Origin: Variovorax sp. OV700
GTDB taxonomy: Bacteria; Pseudomonadota; Gammaproteobacteria; Burkholderiales; Burkholderiaceae_C
Direction of reading: 5' to 3'
DNA length: 64,000 bases
Assembly: GCF_900099805.1 (NCBI RefSeq)
Contig: NZ_FNDR01000018.1
Span: 42,291-106,290 of the forward strand
The translations under genes were made by a program, and so were the position numbers. The notes beneath the pieces were generated by a model. It was not told where the DNA came from, did no database searches, and saw only the letters and a program-made list of their open reading frames with translations. This document shows, one piece after another, positions 30,612-39,789 of the stretch (positions within the stretch are counted from its first letter, which is position 1; each line of letters begins with the position of its first letter).

Positions 30612-31895
30612 CTAAGTTTTTGTCACCATGACCTGGTCGATACGGTAGCTGTCGACGTCCATCACCTCGAAGGTGTAGCCGCCCCAGCTCACGCTGTCGG
30701 TGCGTTTGGGCACTCGGCGCAGCATCACCATCAAGAAGCCCGCCAGCGTTTCGTATTCGTCCGCATGCGGCAGCTCGTCGATGTGCAGCGCGCGCTGAAC
30801 GTCTTGTATTGGCGTGACACCGTCGATCAGCCACGAGCTCTCGTCGCGCTTCACGATTTGTTCCTCGTCGGGCGTCGACACCAGGTCGCCCATCACCGTG
30901 CTCATCACGTCGTTGAGCGTAATCACGCCCACCACCAGGCTGTACTCGTTGACGATGATCGCGAAGTCTTCACGCGCCTGCTGGAACTGCTCGAGCACCT
31001 CGGTGAGCGAGAGCCGGTCGGGGATGACCAGTGCCTTGTGCAGCGTCAGGCCCTGGTCGAAAGCCAGGGGCTGCCCGCTCAGCACGCGCTGGAACATCTC
31101 CTTCGCGTCGACATAGCCAAGCACGTGGTCGATGTCGCCGTCGCACACGGGGTAGGCCGAAAAAGGCTCGGCCATGATGCGAGCCCGCAGCACCGACTCC
31201 GGGTCGTCGTGCAGAAACCACGCGATGTTGTCGCGCACCGTCATCACGCTGCTGACCAGCCGCGTGTCGAGCTCGAACACGTTGGCGATCACCTGCTGCT
31301 CGCGCACGGCGAGCACGCCCGCGAGTGCGCCGGCTTCGGTCATGGCCAGGATGTCGGCCGAGGTGATCTTGTCGTCACGCACCAGCGGCATGCCAAGCAG
31401 CTTGAAGAGCATGTCGGTCGTGCGCGTGAACAGCCACACCAGCGGCTTGAAAGCGGTGATCAGCAGCAGCATCGGGCCGACCATGCGCACGGCAATACGC
31501 TCCGGGTCGCTCATGCCGAGCCGCTTGGGGAACAGGTCGGCAAACACCAGGAACACCGCGATGACGATCACGAAAGAACACAGGAAGGCCACGTTCGCCG
31601 AGGCCTCGACGCTTATCCAGTTCTCGAAGAAGCGCGCGAAGTACGGGCTGAGCGAGCCCTCACCCACTACGCCGCCGAGAATCGCCACCGCGTTGAGGCC
31701 GATCTGCACCACGGTGAAGTAGTGGCCCGGCTGCTCCTGCACGCGCAGCACTTTTTCCGCGCGCGCATCGCCATCGTCCGCCATCTGGCGCAGGCGCAGG
31801 CGCCGCGAGGCGGCAAGGGTGATCTCGGCAATGGAGAAGAACGCGCTCATCGCGATCAGCAAGACGATGATGAGCAGGCTTTGGGTAAGAGTCAT
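30612..31895 (-). CDS. CNNM-type transporter-associated protein with CBS domains (HlyC/CorC family)
   Basis: 427 residues. The N-terminal DUF21/CNNM membrane domain (about 1-195) begins MTLTQSLLIIVLLIAMSAFFSIAE, a typical opening with the conserved FSIAEITL. Two CBS domains follow (about 210-330; SSVMTVRDNIAWFLHDDP marks the first), then a C-terminal CorC_HlyC domain (from about 345, ESSWLIDGVTPIQDVQRAL). Members act in magnesium or cobalt export or resistance; the old hemolysin label is not well supported. It is convergent with the transglycosylase gene, 7 bases away. Confidence 0.93.
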   Translation of the reverse strand: MTLTQSLLIIVLLIAMSAFFSIAEITLAASRRLRLRQMADDGDARAEKVLRVQEQPGHYFTVVQIGLNAVAILGGVVGEGSLSPYFARFFENWISVEASANVAFLCSFVIVIAVFLVFADLFPKRLGMSDPERIAVRMVGPMLLLITAFKPLVWLFTRTTDMLFKLLGMPLVRDDKITSADILAMTEAGALAGVLAVREQQVIANVFELDTRLVSSVMTVRDNIAWFLHDDPESVLRARIMAEPFSAYPVCDGDIDHVLGYVDAKEMFQRVLSGQPLAFDQGLTLHKALVIPDRLSLTEVLEQFQQAREDFAIIVNEYSLVVGVITLNDVMSTVMGDLVSTPDEEQIVKRDESSWLIDGVTPIQDVQRALHIDELPHADEYETLAGFLMVMLRRVPKRTDSVSWGGYTFEVMDVDSYRIDQVMVTKT

Positions 31896-31937
31896 GGCGG
31901 CACGGCGAAGAGTGCCATCGTGCCATGACTGGCGAGG

Positions 31938-32441
31938 CTAAATGCCGCCGTGTGGGTGGGTGGGGTCGATCCAGAGTACCGATTCAGGTTTTTCGACGGG
32001 TTCGATGTCGAGATTGACGGCCACGGCCTCGCCGTCGCTTCTGCACAGTACGCATTCCAGCGACTCGGTCGCGCTGGCATTGATTTCCTGGTGCGGCACG
32101 AAGGGCGGCACGTAGATGAAATCGCCCGGACCGGCTTCGGCCGTGAACTCGAGCTGCTCGCCCCATCGCATCCGGGCCCGGCCGCGTACCACGTAGATCA
32201 CCGATTCAAGGTGCCCATGGTGGTGGGCGCCGGTCTTGGCATCGGCATGGATGGTGACGGTGCCGGCCCAGAGCTTCTGCGCACCCACGCGGGCGAAGTT
32301 GATCGCGGCCGCCCGGTTCATGCCGGGCGTCTGCGCAGTGTTGGCGTCGAGCTGGTTGGCGGGGATCACGCGCACGCCGTCGTGCTTCCAGGCCGGCGCG
32401 GACTCGCCGCCGTGCGAGTGGCCGTCGTGGTCGTGGCTCAT
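31938..32441 (-). CDS. Cupin-domain protein with His-rich N-terminus
   Basis: 167 residues. The core is a single cupin barrel: HADAKTGAHHHGHLESVIYV is motif 1 with metal-binding His residues and Glu, and GPGDFIYVPPFVPHQE is motif 2. The first 12 residues, MSHDHDGHSHGG, form a His/Asp run that could bind nickel, zinc or another metal. The substrate is unknown. It is 17 bases upstream of grxD on the minus strand and 42 bases downstream of the CNNM gene. Confidence 0.88.
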   Translation of the reverse strand: MSHDHDGHSHGGESAPAWKHDGVRVIPANQLDANTAQTPGMNRAAAINFARVGAQKLWAGTVTIHADAKTGAHHHGHLESVIYVVRGRARMRWGEQLEFTAEAGPGDFIYVPPFVPHQEINASATESLECVLCRSDGEAVAVNLDIEPVEKPESVLWIDPTHPHGGI

Positions 32442-32458
32442 GGCGGGAGCGGAGAAAA

Positions 32459-32788
32459 TCAGGCGGGGTTGCTGCCGCCCAGGACCTGCTGCAGCTCGCC
32501 CGATTCGTACATCTCCATCATGATGTCCGAGCCACCGACGAATTCACCCTTCACGTAGAGCTGGGGAATCGTGGGCCAGTTGCTGTATTCCTTGATGCCC
32601 TGGCGGATGCCGTCGTCTTCGAGCACGTTGACGGTCTTGAGCGACTTGGTGTCGACGCCGACCGCCTTGAGGATCTGGATCGCGCGGCCGGAAAACCCGC
32701 ACATCGGAAAACTCGCATTCCCTTTCATGAAGAGCACGAGGTCGTTGGATTTGACGAGATCGTCGATGCGTTGCTGGGCGTCGGACAT
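32459..32788 (-). CDS. grxD: Monothiol glutaredoxin Grx4
   Basis: 109 residues. The active-site CGFS with Cys30 (FPMCGFSGRA) defines CGFS-type glutaredoxins, which carry a [2Fe-2S] cluster with glutathione and pass it to acceptor proteins. NWPTIPQLYVKGEFVGGSDI is the glutathione-binding part. It is 29 bases downstream of prmC on the same strand, a conserved neighbourhood with prmC-prfA-hemA in betaproteobacteria. Confidence 0.97.
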   Translation of the reverse strand: MSDAQQRIDDLVKSNDLVLFMKGNASFPMCGFSGRAIQILKAVGVDTKSLKTVNVLEDDGIRQGIKEYSNWPTIPQLYVKGEFVGGSDIMMEMYESGELQQVLGGSNPA

Positions 32789-32817
32789 GGGGACTCCTGA
32801 AAAGTGGGCTGGGGGGA

Positions 32818-33672
32818 TTATTTCACCGTGCGCCAGACTCCGCCGGAGCAGCGCTGGATGCCGGCAAGATCATTGCGGCTTTGGACTTCGGCGAAACCGC
32901 GCGTTTGGAGCAGCTGGCGCACGGCCGCGGCCTGGTCGTGCCCGTGTTCGAGCAGCAGCCAGCCGCCTTCGGCGAGGTGCAAAGGAGCGTCCCGCACGAT
33001 CTGGCGGATGTCATCGAGCCCGTCGGGCCCGGCTACCAGCGCGCCCATGGGCTCGTGCTGCAGCGCGGGCAGGTGCGGGTCGTTGGCGGCAATGTAGGGC
33101 GGGTTGCTGGCGATGACCGTGTAGCCGCTTGCAGCGCCGGCGAGCCAATAGGCTTGGCTGAAGCGCACCGGCAGGGCCAGGCGCTGTGCATTGGCCTGTG
33201 CAACCGCCAAGGCATCGGCACTGGCATCGACTGCGTCGACCTGCGCATCGGGCCGCGCATGCTGCAGCGCCAGCGCGATGGCGCCGCTGCCGGTGCCCAG
33301 GTCGAGCACGCGCGGCGCCTCGCGGCCTTCGAGGCACTGCAGGGCCCAATCGACCAGCGTTTCGGTGTCCGGACGCGGAATGAGCACCCGCGGGTCCACA
33401 CGAAGGCTGAGGCCGTGAAACTCTTTTTCGCCGAGCAGGTAGGCGACCGGTTCGCCGACCAGGCGGCGCGACACCTGCGCTGAAAGCGTGACCCACGCCT
33501 CATCCGAAAGGGCATCGGTGTCGTGCGCCAGCAGCCACGCGCGGTCATGCGGGGCGCGGCCCAGCGCATGCAGCAGCAGCAACTGCGCGTCGAGCCGGTC
33601 GATGCCCAGCGCCGCGGCAGCAGCCAGCGCCTGCGCCACGGTGGCGGGTGTGGAGGCCGTCGTCATCGTCAT
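32818..33672 (-). CDS. prmC: Release factor glutamine methyltransferase
   Basis: 284 residues from ATG 33672, whose first base overlaps the prfA stop (ATGA). PrmC methylates the GGQ glutamine of release factors. The substrate motif NPPY is at 190-193, the SAM-binding DLGTGSG at 124-130, and the N-terminal helical domain precedes them. The gene lies directly after its substrate gene prfA, as in E. coli. Confidence 0.97.
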   Translation of the reverse strand: MTMTTASTPATVAQALAAAAALGIDRLDAQLLLLHALGRAPHDRAWLLAHDTDALSDEAWVTLSAQVSRRLVGEPVAYLLGEKEFHGLSLRVDPRVLIPRPDTETLVDWALQCLEGREAPRVLDLGTGSGAIALALQHARPDAQVDAVDASADALAVAQANAQRLALPVRFSQAYWLAGAASGYTVIASNPPYIAANDPHLPALQHEPMGALVAGPDGLDDIRQIVRDAPLHLAEGGWLLLEHGHDQAAAVRQLLQTRGFAEVQSRNDLAGIQRCSGGVWRTVK

Positions 33673-34757
33673 GCCGGCAGGCTCGACTCCAACTCGGCCA
33701 GCTGCTCGGCCTCGCGCGCGGCGCGCAGCGCCTCCAGCACGTCGCCCAAGTCGCCTTCCATGATGGCCAACAGCTTGTAGAGCGTGAGGTTGATGCGGTG
33801 GTCGGTGAGACGGCCCTGCGGAAAGTTGTAGGTACGGATGCGGTCCGAACGGTCGCCGCTGCCGATCAGCCCCTTGCGCATCGCGGCGTCCTTGGCGGCG
33901 CGCTCGCTGCGTTCCTTTTCCTGGATTCGCGCGGAGAGGACCTGCAGCGCCTTGGCCTTGTTGCGGTGCTGGCTGCGGTCGTCTTGGCATTCGGCCACGA
34001 TTCCGGTTGGAATGTGCGTGATGCGCACGGCCGAATCGGTCTTGTTGATGTGCTGGCCGCCCGCGCCGCTGGCGCGGTAAGTATCGATGCGCAGGTCGGC
34101 TGGGTTGATCTGCACCGCCACGGTCTCGTCGGGCTCGGCCAGCACGGCCACCGTGCAGGCGCTGGTGTGGATGCGGCCCTGGGTTTCGGTGGCTGGCACG
34201 CGCTGCACGCGGTGGCCGCCCGACTCGAAGCGCAGGTGACCGAACACGTCGGTGCCGACGATGCGGATTACCACTTCCTTGTAGCCGCCGAGCTCGCTTT
34301 CGCTTTCGCTCACCACTTCGCAGCGCCAGCCGGCGCGCTCGCAATAGCGCGTGTACATGCGCAGCAGGTCGCCCGCGAACAGCGCCGATTCGTCGCCGCC
34401 CGTGCCGGCGCGGATCTCGAGAAAGGCATTGCGCGCGTCGTCTGGGTCCTTGGGCAGCAAGAGGCGCTGCAGCTCTTCCTCGAGCTGCACCAGCTCGGCT
34501 TCGGCACCCGCAATTTCCTCTTTGGCCATCTCGGCCATGTCGGGGTCATCGAGCATCTCCTTCGCACCGGCGATGTCGGCCTCGCGCTGCTTGTAGCGTT
34601 CGTAGCGGCCGGCGATCTGCGTCACCTCGGCATGCTCGCGCGAGATGGTGCGGTACTGCGCCATGTCGCTCATGATGTCTTCGCGCGAAAGCAGGAAGTC
34701 GAGTTCACCGAGGCGCTGCGCGTAGCGCTCAAGTTGGTGGCGCAGAAAAGGTTTCAC
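33669..34757 (-). CDS. prfA: Peptide chain release factor 1
   Basis: 362 residues from GTG 34757. Homologues start MKPFLRHQLERYAQRLGELD; here that Met is GTG, with no visible Shine-Dalgarno. RF1 terminates at UAG and UAA. Stop-recognition PAT is at 188-190 (RVPATETQGR) and the catalytic GGQ at 233-235 (GAGGQHINKTDSAVR). It lies about 100 bases after hemA and overlaps prmC. Confidence 0.97.
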   Translation of the reverse strand: MKPFLRHQLERYAQRLGELDFLLSREDIMSDMAQYRTISREHAEVTQIAGRYERYKQREADIAGAKEMLDDPDMAEMAKEEIAGAEAELVQLEEELQRLLLPKDPDDARNAFLEIRAGTGGDESALFAGDLLRMYTRYCERAGWRCEVVSESESELGGYKEVVIRIVGTDVFGHLRFESGGHRVQRVPATETQGRIHTSACTVAVLAEPDETVAVQINPADLRIDTYRASGAGGQHINKTDSAVRITHIPTGIVAECQDDRSQHRNKAKALQVLSARIQEKERSERAAKDAAMRKGLIGSGDRSDRIRTYNFPQGRLTDHRINLTLYKLLAIMEGDLGDVLEALRAAREAEQLAELESSLPA

Positions 34758-34853
34758 GTCGATAGGGGCCGAAAAGAAGAGGGGGCGCGGCTCGCGGCGG
34801 CAAGGCGCGGGGAGGCCGCGGCAACCAGGCCGGGCCGGCAGCGGCAAGCGTCG

Positions 34854-36125
34854 CTAACGCTCTTTGCGCAGAAAGAGGCGCGAAATGGCGTGCGCCGTCT
34901 GCTCGCGAGAAGCCGCATCGCCCGAATGCAGTTCGGCCAGCGCGCCGTGCAGCATTTTTTGCGTGAGCCCGCGCGACATGGCTTCGAGCACCGCATCGAC
35001 CGACTCGCCCTTGGCCAGCAACTTGCGCGCGCGTGCGATCTCGGCCGCGCGCCATTCGTCGGTCTGGGCGTTGAGCTGCAGGATCAGCGGCACCGTGCCG
35101 CGCTGGCCCAGCCAGTGCATGAAGCTCTGCACACCGGCGTCGATGATGACCTCGGCCTGCGCCACCGCGGCCTGGCGATTGGCCTGCCCCTGCTGCACCA
35201 CCTGCGCGAGATCGTCGACCGTGTACAGGTAGATGTCCTCGAGCGCCTTCACTTCGGGCTCGATGTCGCGCGGCACCGCCAGGTCGACCATGAACATCGG
35301 GCGGTGCTTGCGCGCCTTGAGCGCGCGTTCCACGGCGCCCAGGCCGATGATCGGCAGCGTGCTGGCGGTGCAGCTCACCACGATGTCGAATTCGGCCAGC
35401 CGGCTCGGCAGGTCGGCCAGCCGCATCGCCTCGCCGCCAAAGCGCGAGGCCAGCTTTGCGCCTCGTTCGAGCGTGCGGTTGGCAATGGCGATCGACTTCG
35501 GGTCCTTGGCCGCGAAATGCGTGGCGGCCAGGTCGATCATTTCGCCCGCGCCGACGAACAGCACGCGCGTCTGGTGCAAGTCTTCGAACAGCTGGCCCGC
35601 CAGTCGGACGGCCGCGGCCGCCATGCTGATGGAATGCGCGCCGATCTCGGTCGCGGTACGGACTTCTTTCGCGACCGCGAACGAGCGTTGAAACAACTGG
35701 TTGAGCGTGCTGCCGAGCGCGCCGGCGGTTTCGGCCGCGCGTACGGCGTCTTTCATCTGGCCGAGGATCTGGGCCTCGCCGAGGACCATCGAATCGAGCC
35801 CGCTGGCCACGCGGAAGACGTGGCGTGCGGCCTCGTCGTCCTGCAGGGTGTAGGCATGCGAGCGCAGCAGCGCGGGCGCCACGCCGCCGCTCTCGGCCAG
35901 CCAGCCCACCGTGTGGTCGAGCGCCGCATGCTCGGCGGCGCAGTAAATTTCGGTGCGGTTGCAGGTCGAGATGATCGCGGCCTCGACCTGGGGATGGCGG
36001 CCGGCGGCAAACGAACTGCGCAGGCTGTGCAGCGTAGGAGCCAGCTGGTCGAGCGCGAACGCGAAGCGGCCGCGCAGATCGAGCGGCGCGGTCGTGTGGT
36101 TCAACCCGAGGGCCCAGACTGACAT
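34854..36125 (-). CDS. hemA: Glutamyl-tRNA reductase
   Basis: 423 residues. HemA reduces Glu-tRNA(Glu) to glutamate semialdehyde, the committed step of C5 heme synthesis. The catalytic Cys55 lies in ISTCNRTEIY. The NADPH domain has FVGAGEMIDLAATHF near 230, and the C-terminus is the helical dimerisation domain. There is no Shine-Dalgarno before ATG 36125. A TATAAT stands 8 bases upstream, so the mRNA may start at or within a few bases of the ATG. hemA, prfA, prmC and grxD form a minus-strand row. Confidence 0.98.
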   Translation of the reverse strand: MSVWALGLNHTTAPLDLRGRFAFALDQLAPTLHSLRSSFAAGRHPQVEAAIISTCNRTEIYCAAEHAALDHTVGWLAESGGVAPALLRSHAYTLQDDEAARHVFRVASGLDSMVLGEAQILGQMKDAVRAAETAGALGSTLNQLFQRSFAVAKEVRTATEIGAHSISMAAAAVRLAGQLFEDLHQTRVLFVGAGEMIDLAATHFAAKDPKSIAIANRTLERGAKLASRFGGEAMRLADLPSRLAEFDIVVSCTASTLPIIGLGAVERALKARKHRPMFMVDLAVPRDIEPEVKALEDIYLYTVDDLAQVVQQGQANRQAAVAQAEVIIDAGVQSFMHWLGQRGTVPLILQLNAQTDEWRAAEIARARKLLAKGESVDAVLEAMSRGLTQKMLHGALAELHSGDAASREQTAHAISRLFLRKER

Positions 36126-36129
36126 ATCC

Positions 36130-36147
36130 GCTGATTATAAAATCAGC
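36130..36147 (-). promoter_or_regulatory. hemA promoter -10 inside a palindrome
   Basis: GCTGATT-ATAA-AATCAGC is a 7-base perfect inverted repeat. On the minus strand it contains TATAAT (36139-36134), 8 bases before hemA ATG 36125. No convincing -35 is seen at 36155-36163. The dyad could be an operator for a repressor at this promoter. It lies between hemA and the divergent small membrane gene. Confidence 0.5.
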
Positions 36148-36198
36148 AGGAGCTATGCGGCTGCCGAGGGGTTTGGCTGCCTCTCTTCTACCCACTCC

Positions 36199-36474
36199 AT
36201 GTCCCTGCTGGATCTCCTCAACCATCTGATCAACTTCCTGGCACCCGCCTTGGCGGTCGGATTCGTGTGCGCGCTGGCGGGCGGAGTTTTAGGGCGAAAG
36301 TCCGGCGCGCCCGCCTGGTGGATTCAAGCCGCGGTCAATTCCGGCGCGGGAGCGCTGGCGCTCCTGGGCGGGCTGATCCTTTCAGGACGCGATGGCACGA
36401 TGGGCGCCTACGCCGCGCTCGTGCTTGCGTGCGGTATCAGCCAATGGCTGGTGTCGCGCGGCTGGCGAGGGTAG
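36199..36474 (+). CDS. Small membrane protein, unknown function
   Basis: 91 residues from ATG 36199. Three hydrophobic segments are visible (about 8-30, 37-56 and 65-82: FLAPALAVGFVCALAGGVLG, AVNSGAGALALLGGLILSG, GAYAALVLACGISQWLV). It is divergent from hemA and followed by an 81-base gap, then the convergent mscS-type gene. No family recognised. There is no clear Shine-Dalgarno. The composition is like its neighbours, so I treat it as real but with moderate confidence. Confidence 0.65.
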   Translation: MSLLDLLNHLINFLAPALAVGFVCALAGGVLGRKSGAPAWWIQAAVNSGAGALALLGGLILSGRDGTMGAYAALVLACGISQWLVSRGWRG

Positions 36475-36555
36475 ACAGTTCGACAGGCGTGATCCGAAGG
36501 GCGTTTCAAGATGTTGCTTCGGGCAACGAAAGAATCGAGCTGACCGGCGCGGTAC

Positions 36556-38955
36556 CTAGGCGGCGGCCACCGGTCCGGTTTCGCCGGCAGCCACAGGCGG
36601 AGGTATGGCCGCATACGGCACCAGCTCGATCCGCTCCACCCGCATCCGCTCGAGAATAGTGAACAGCAGGTCGCTTCGCACCCCGCCCGCCAGCCGCGGG
36701 CTCGGCACATAGGCAATCGCCTGGAATATGAGCAGGCCCCCTTCGACACCTTCCAGCGTGAGCGAAGGCGCGGGCGTCTCGAGGACGCCTTCGTGCGCTC
36801 GGCATGCCTCCAGGATGAGCTCGCGCACACGCTGCGCGTCGGTGGTCATCGGCATCGGCAGGCGGATGAGCACCCGGCCTTCGGCGTTGGCCAGCGTCAT
36901 GTTGCGCACGGTCTTGGTAATGAACTCGGAGTTGGGCACGATCAGCGTCGAGCGGTCTCCAAGCTGGATTTCGGTGGCGCGCACGTTGATGCGCCGCACG
37001 TCGCCCTCGGTAGTGCCCAGCACCACCCAATCGCCTACCTTCACCGGCTGCTCGGCCAGGAGGATGAGGCCCGAAATGAAGTTCTGCACGATGGCCTGCA
37101 GGCCGAAGCCGATACCCACCGACAGCGCACTGGCCACCCAGGCGATGCGCTCGATGCCGATGCCCAGCGCCGACAGCGCGAACGCGACCACCAGGATGCC
37201 ACCCACGTAGCCGAGCAGCGTGGTGATCGAGCTTTGCATGCCGGGCTCGAACTGCGTGCTGGGCAGATAGCTGCGCGAAAGCCAGCGCTTGAAGACGCGC
37301 AGCACGATGAAGCCGATCACCGCCACGGCGATGGCACTCAGGATGGCGCCCGGCACCAGCTGGAACTCGCCCACCTTCACGCCGGTGCCGAACTTGCCGC
37401 TGCGCTGGAACACTTCGCTGGGACCGGTGCCCAGGGGCGCCGCGAGCGCGATCAGCATGTAGAAGAAAAGCCCCACGCGGCTCAGGCCGGAAAGCACCGT
37501 GGCCGCCTGGTCGAGCGTCTGCGGCGCGAGCCCGAAGCTTTTCTGCAGGCGCTGGCCGAAGGTGCTGCGCGACGACACGCCGGCCATGAAGACGTCGTCG
37601 GCAAACTTGAACAGCACGTAGAAGGCGGCCGCGACGATGCCGCTCCAGGTGAGTTGCGAGGCCAGGAAGCTGGCGAGCGCCACGTAGCCCAGGGCCACCA
37701 GCACCCAGATCGCGAGCATCAAGATGCCGATGCAGGCCACCAGCAGCCCCACCCACATCGGCCGCTCCGGCGGGTCGGCGTCAGGCGTATCGGCGCGCAG
37801 CGGCCGCAGCCGGCGGAGCACCGCGCCGACCAGCGCGGTGAGCATCAGCGCGGTGAGCACGTGCGTGGCAACCACGGCCGCAAAGCTGGCTTCGACCAGC
37901 GCATTGATCTCGACCGGCGCCCATGCCAGCGCGGCCACCATCGCCACCAGCCACGGCAGCGGCGCGAGGCGTGTTGCCATGGCGTCGGGAATCGGCGGCA
38001 GCCGCCACGACGGCCGGCGGGTGGCCAGCAGGCCGCGGCCCAGGCCGATGACGAAGGCCATGAACACCAGCGCCTGGGCCATCGAACGCATCGCCTTGCG
38101 CGCCTGCGGCTCCCAGGTCGCGTATTCCTCGAGCACGCGAACGAACCCGTGCGCCGCCGCGGCGACCAGAAGCACATGGCTCGCCACGATGGCAATCACC
38201 AGCAGCGAACGCCGAAGCCGGCCCGCCGGCAGCAACCGCGCGGCGATGCGCGTCAGCAGATGCTCGGCCACCCAGTTACCGAGTACCGCGAGCAGCAGCG
38301 CCAGGATCAGCGCGCCAATCAGGGCGATCCGCGTCCCCTCCTGCATTGCTTGTGCGAGCCCGTCGCGCAGGCTGGCCACCATCGCTTTCAGGCGCGTCAG
38401 GTCATTCGGCCACGCCGCCTCCAGGTCGCGCCAGAACTCGCCGGTCAACGGCGAAGCGGCGCGCTCGGTGATCTGCGCTTCGAAGAGTTCGCGGCGCTGG
38501 GTCACCAGTTCGGCGGCGCGCTGCCGCACGTCGATGGAGAGCAGGCGCGCCAGCCGGATATCGGCATCCAGTGCGTTGCGTTCTTTTGTCAGCCGGGTGC
38601 GCTGGCGCGTGATGTCCGGGTCTTCGGTGACGCCTGCGGCCGGCGGATTTCCGAGTTCGCCGAGGCGGGCGTTCAGGTCGGCCAGTTCGCTGGCGCGCGC
38701 GGCGACGAACTTGTCGGCCTGCGTGCCGATGTTGCTGATCTGCGCCAGGAGCTTGCGCATGTCCTCGTTGGAATCGGCGGAGGCGGTGATCTTGGTGAGC
38801 TGCTCGCGCAGTTCGGCCACCGTGGGTTCGGGCACGGGAGCCGCGGCGGTGCTGCTGGTGCTACCGCCGATATTGCTGTCGGGCTGCGCCATCGCAGTGC
38901 CGCACGACAGCAAGGCGGCCAGGCAAAGGGCCATCAGGCGTGGGATCAAACTCAT
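36556..38955 (-). CDS. Mechanosensitive ion channel of the MscS family with DUF3772-like N-terminal part
   Basis: About 799 residues from ATG 38955 (start chosen because it begins a normal signal peptide, MSLIPRLMALCLAALLS, ending AMAQ). Upstream in-frame ATGs at 38979, 38967 and 38964 also exist. A coiled-coil-like periplasmic part (about 25-190) is followed by roughly ten membrane spans. The pore region and MscS beta domain are at about 600-770 (RIAWVASALSVGIGFGLQAI, EQPVKVGDWVVLG, VPNSEFITKTVRN). Such KefA/MscK-like proteins release osmolytes under osmotic downshift. Ala/Pro-rich end. Confidence 0.9.
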   Translation of the reverse strand: MSLIPRLMALCLAALLSCGTAMAQPDSNIGGSTSSTAAAPVPEPTVAELREQLTKITASADSNEDMRKLLAQISNIGTQADKFVAARASELADLNARLGELGNPPAAGVTEDPDITRQRTRLTKERNALDADIRLARLLSIDVRQRAAELVTQRRELFEAQITERAASPLTGEFWRDLEAAWPNDLTRLKAMVASLRDGLAQAMQEGTRIALIGALILALLLAVLGNWVAEHLLTRIAARLLPAGRLRRSLLVIAIVASHVLLVAAAAHGFVRVLEEYATWEPQARKAMRSMAQALVFMAFVIGLGRGLLATRRPSWRLPPIPDAMATRLAPLPWLVAMVAALAWAPVEINALVEASFAAVVATHVLTALMLTALVGAVLRRLRPLRADTPDADPPERPMWVGLLVACIGILMLAIWVLVALGYVALASFLASQLTWSGIVAAAFYVLFKFADDVFMAGVSSRSTFGQRLQKSFGLAPQTLDQAATVLSGLSRVGLFFYMLIALAAPLGTGPSEVFQRSGKFGTGVKVGEFQLVPGAILSAIAVAVIGFIVLRVFKRWLSRSYLPSTQFEPGMQSSITTLLGYVGGILVVAFALSALGIGIERIAWVASALSVGIGFGLQAIVQNFISGLILLAEQPVKVGDWVVLGTTEGDVRRINVRATEIQLGDRSTLIVPNSEFITKTVRNMTLANAEGRVLIRLPMPMTTDAQRVRELILEACRAHEGVLETPAPSLTLEGVEGGLLIFQAIAYVPSPRLAGGVRSDLLFTILERMRVERIELVPYAAIPPPVAAGETGPVAAA

Positions 38956-39037
38956 GGCTGCCATCATAGAAGGCGCCATTTCCGGGCCGCGGCGCGGCTC
39001 GTTGAAGCGTGTGACGAGCCGCTGCGGCCGGCGGCGG

Positions 39038-39784
39038 TCAAACGGCGGGACTGAACAGGTCGACGCGATCGGTGATGATGCCGTCGGTGCCGAGCTCGAT
39101 CAGCCGCTCTGCGGCCCATTCGTCGTTGACGGTGTAGCTCAGCGCGCGCAGCCCCGCATCGTGTACTTGCGCCACCGTGGCGGCGTCCCAGAGTGCGTGG
39201 TTGCAGACGATGGCGGCGCAGTCGAGGTCGGTTGCCAGGGCGAGCCAGCCCTTGCGGAGCGTGTCGAGCAGAAGCCCGCGCGGCAGTTCGGGCTGGACCG
39301 TCTTCGCTCCCGCCAGCGATTCGGCCTGGAAAGAAGTGAGCAGCGGAGGAATGGCTGCGCCTTGCCAAAGCCGGGCCGCGAGCCGTGCCACTGCTTCGCC
39401 AGTCTCGCGCTCGGCGCCCGGGGTCGGCTTGATCTCGATGTTGAGCAGATGGCCGTTGGCAAGGCAGAAGCGCGCCAGGTTCTCGAGCGTGGCGAGCGGC
39501 TCGCCAGCAAAGGCGCGCGAGTGCCAACCGCCCGCGTCGAGCTGCGCGAGCGCACTCCAGGGCTGCGCGCCGCCGGTGCCACGGCCGTTGGTGGTGCGGT
39601 CGAGCGTGGCGTCGTGCATGAGAAAAGGCACGCCGTCGGCGCTGAGCTTGGCATCGCACTCGAACATGCGGTAGCCGTGCGAGGCGCCGAGCCGGAAGGC
39701 AGCCAGCGTGTTCTCGGGCGCCAGTTTGCCGGCGCCGCGGTGCGCGATCCAGCGCGGATAGGGCCAGGGCTTCAGCGCCGCCAC
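39038..39784 (-). CDS. ugpQ: Glycerophosphodiester phosphodiesterase UgpQ
   Basis: 248 residues. The GDPD TIM-barrel signature is HRGAGKLAPENTLAAF (His-Arg and Glu-Asn), then ECDAKLSADGVPFLMHD, with the metal-binding Glu/Asp and catalytic His residues. It hydrolyses glycerophosphodiesters to glycerol-3-phosphate and alcohol. It lies 5 bases after ugpC in the ugpB-A-E-C-Q order of E. coli. No signal peptide is seen, so it acts in the cytoplasm. Confidence 0.96.
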   Translation of the reverse strand: MAALKPWPYPRWIAHRGAGKLAPENTLAAFRLGASHGYRMFECDAKLSADGVPFLMHDATLDRTTNGRGTGGAQPWSALAQLDAGGWHSRAFAGEPLATLENLARFCLANGHLLNIEIKPTPGAERETGEAVARLAARLWQGAAIPPLLTSFQAESLAGAKTVQPELPRGLLLDTLRKGWLALATDLDCAAIVCNHALWDAATVAQVHDAGLRALSYTVNDEWAAERLIELGTDGIITDRVDLFSPAV

Positions 39785-39789
39785 TTTTT

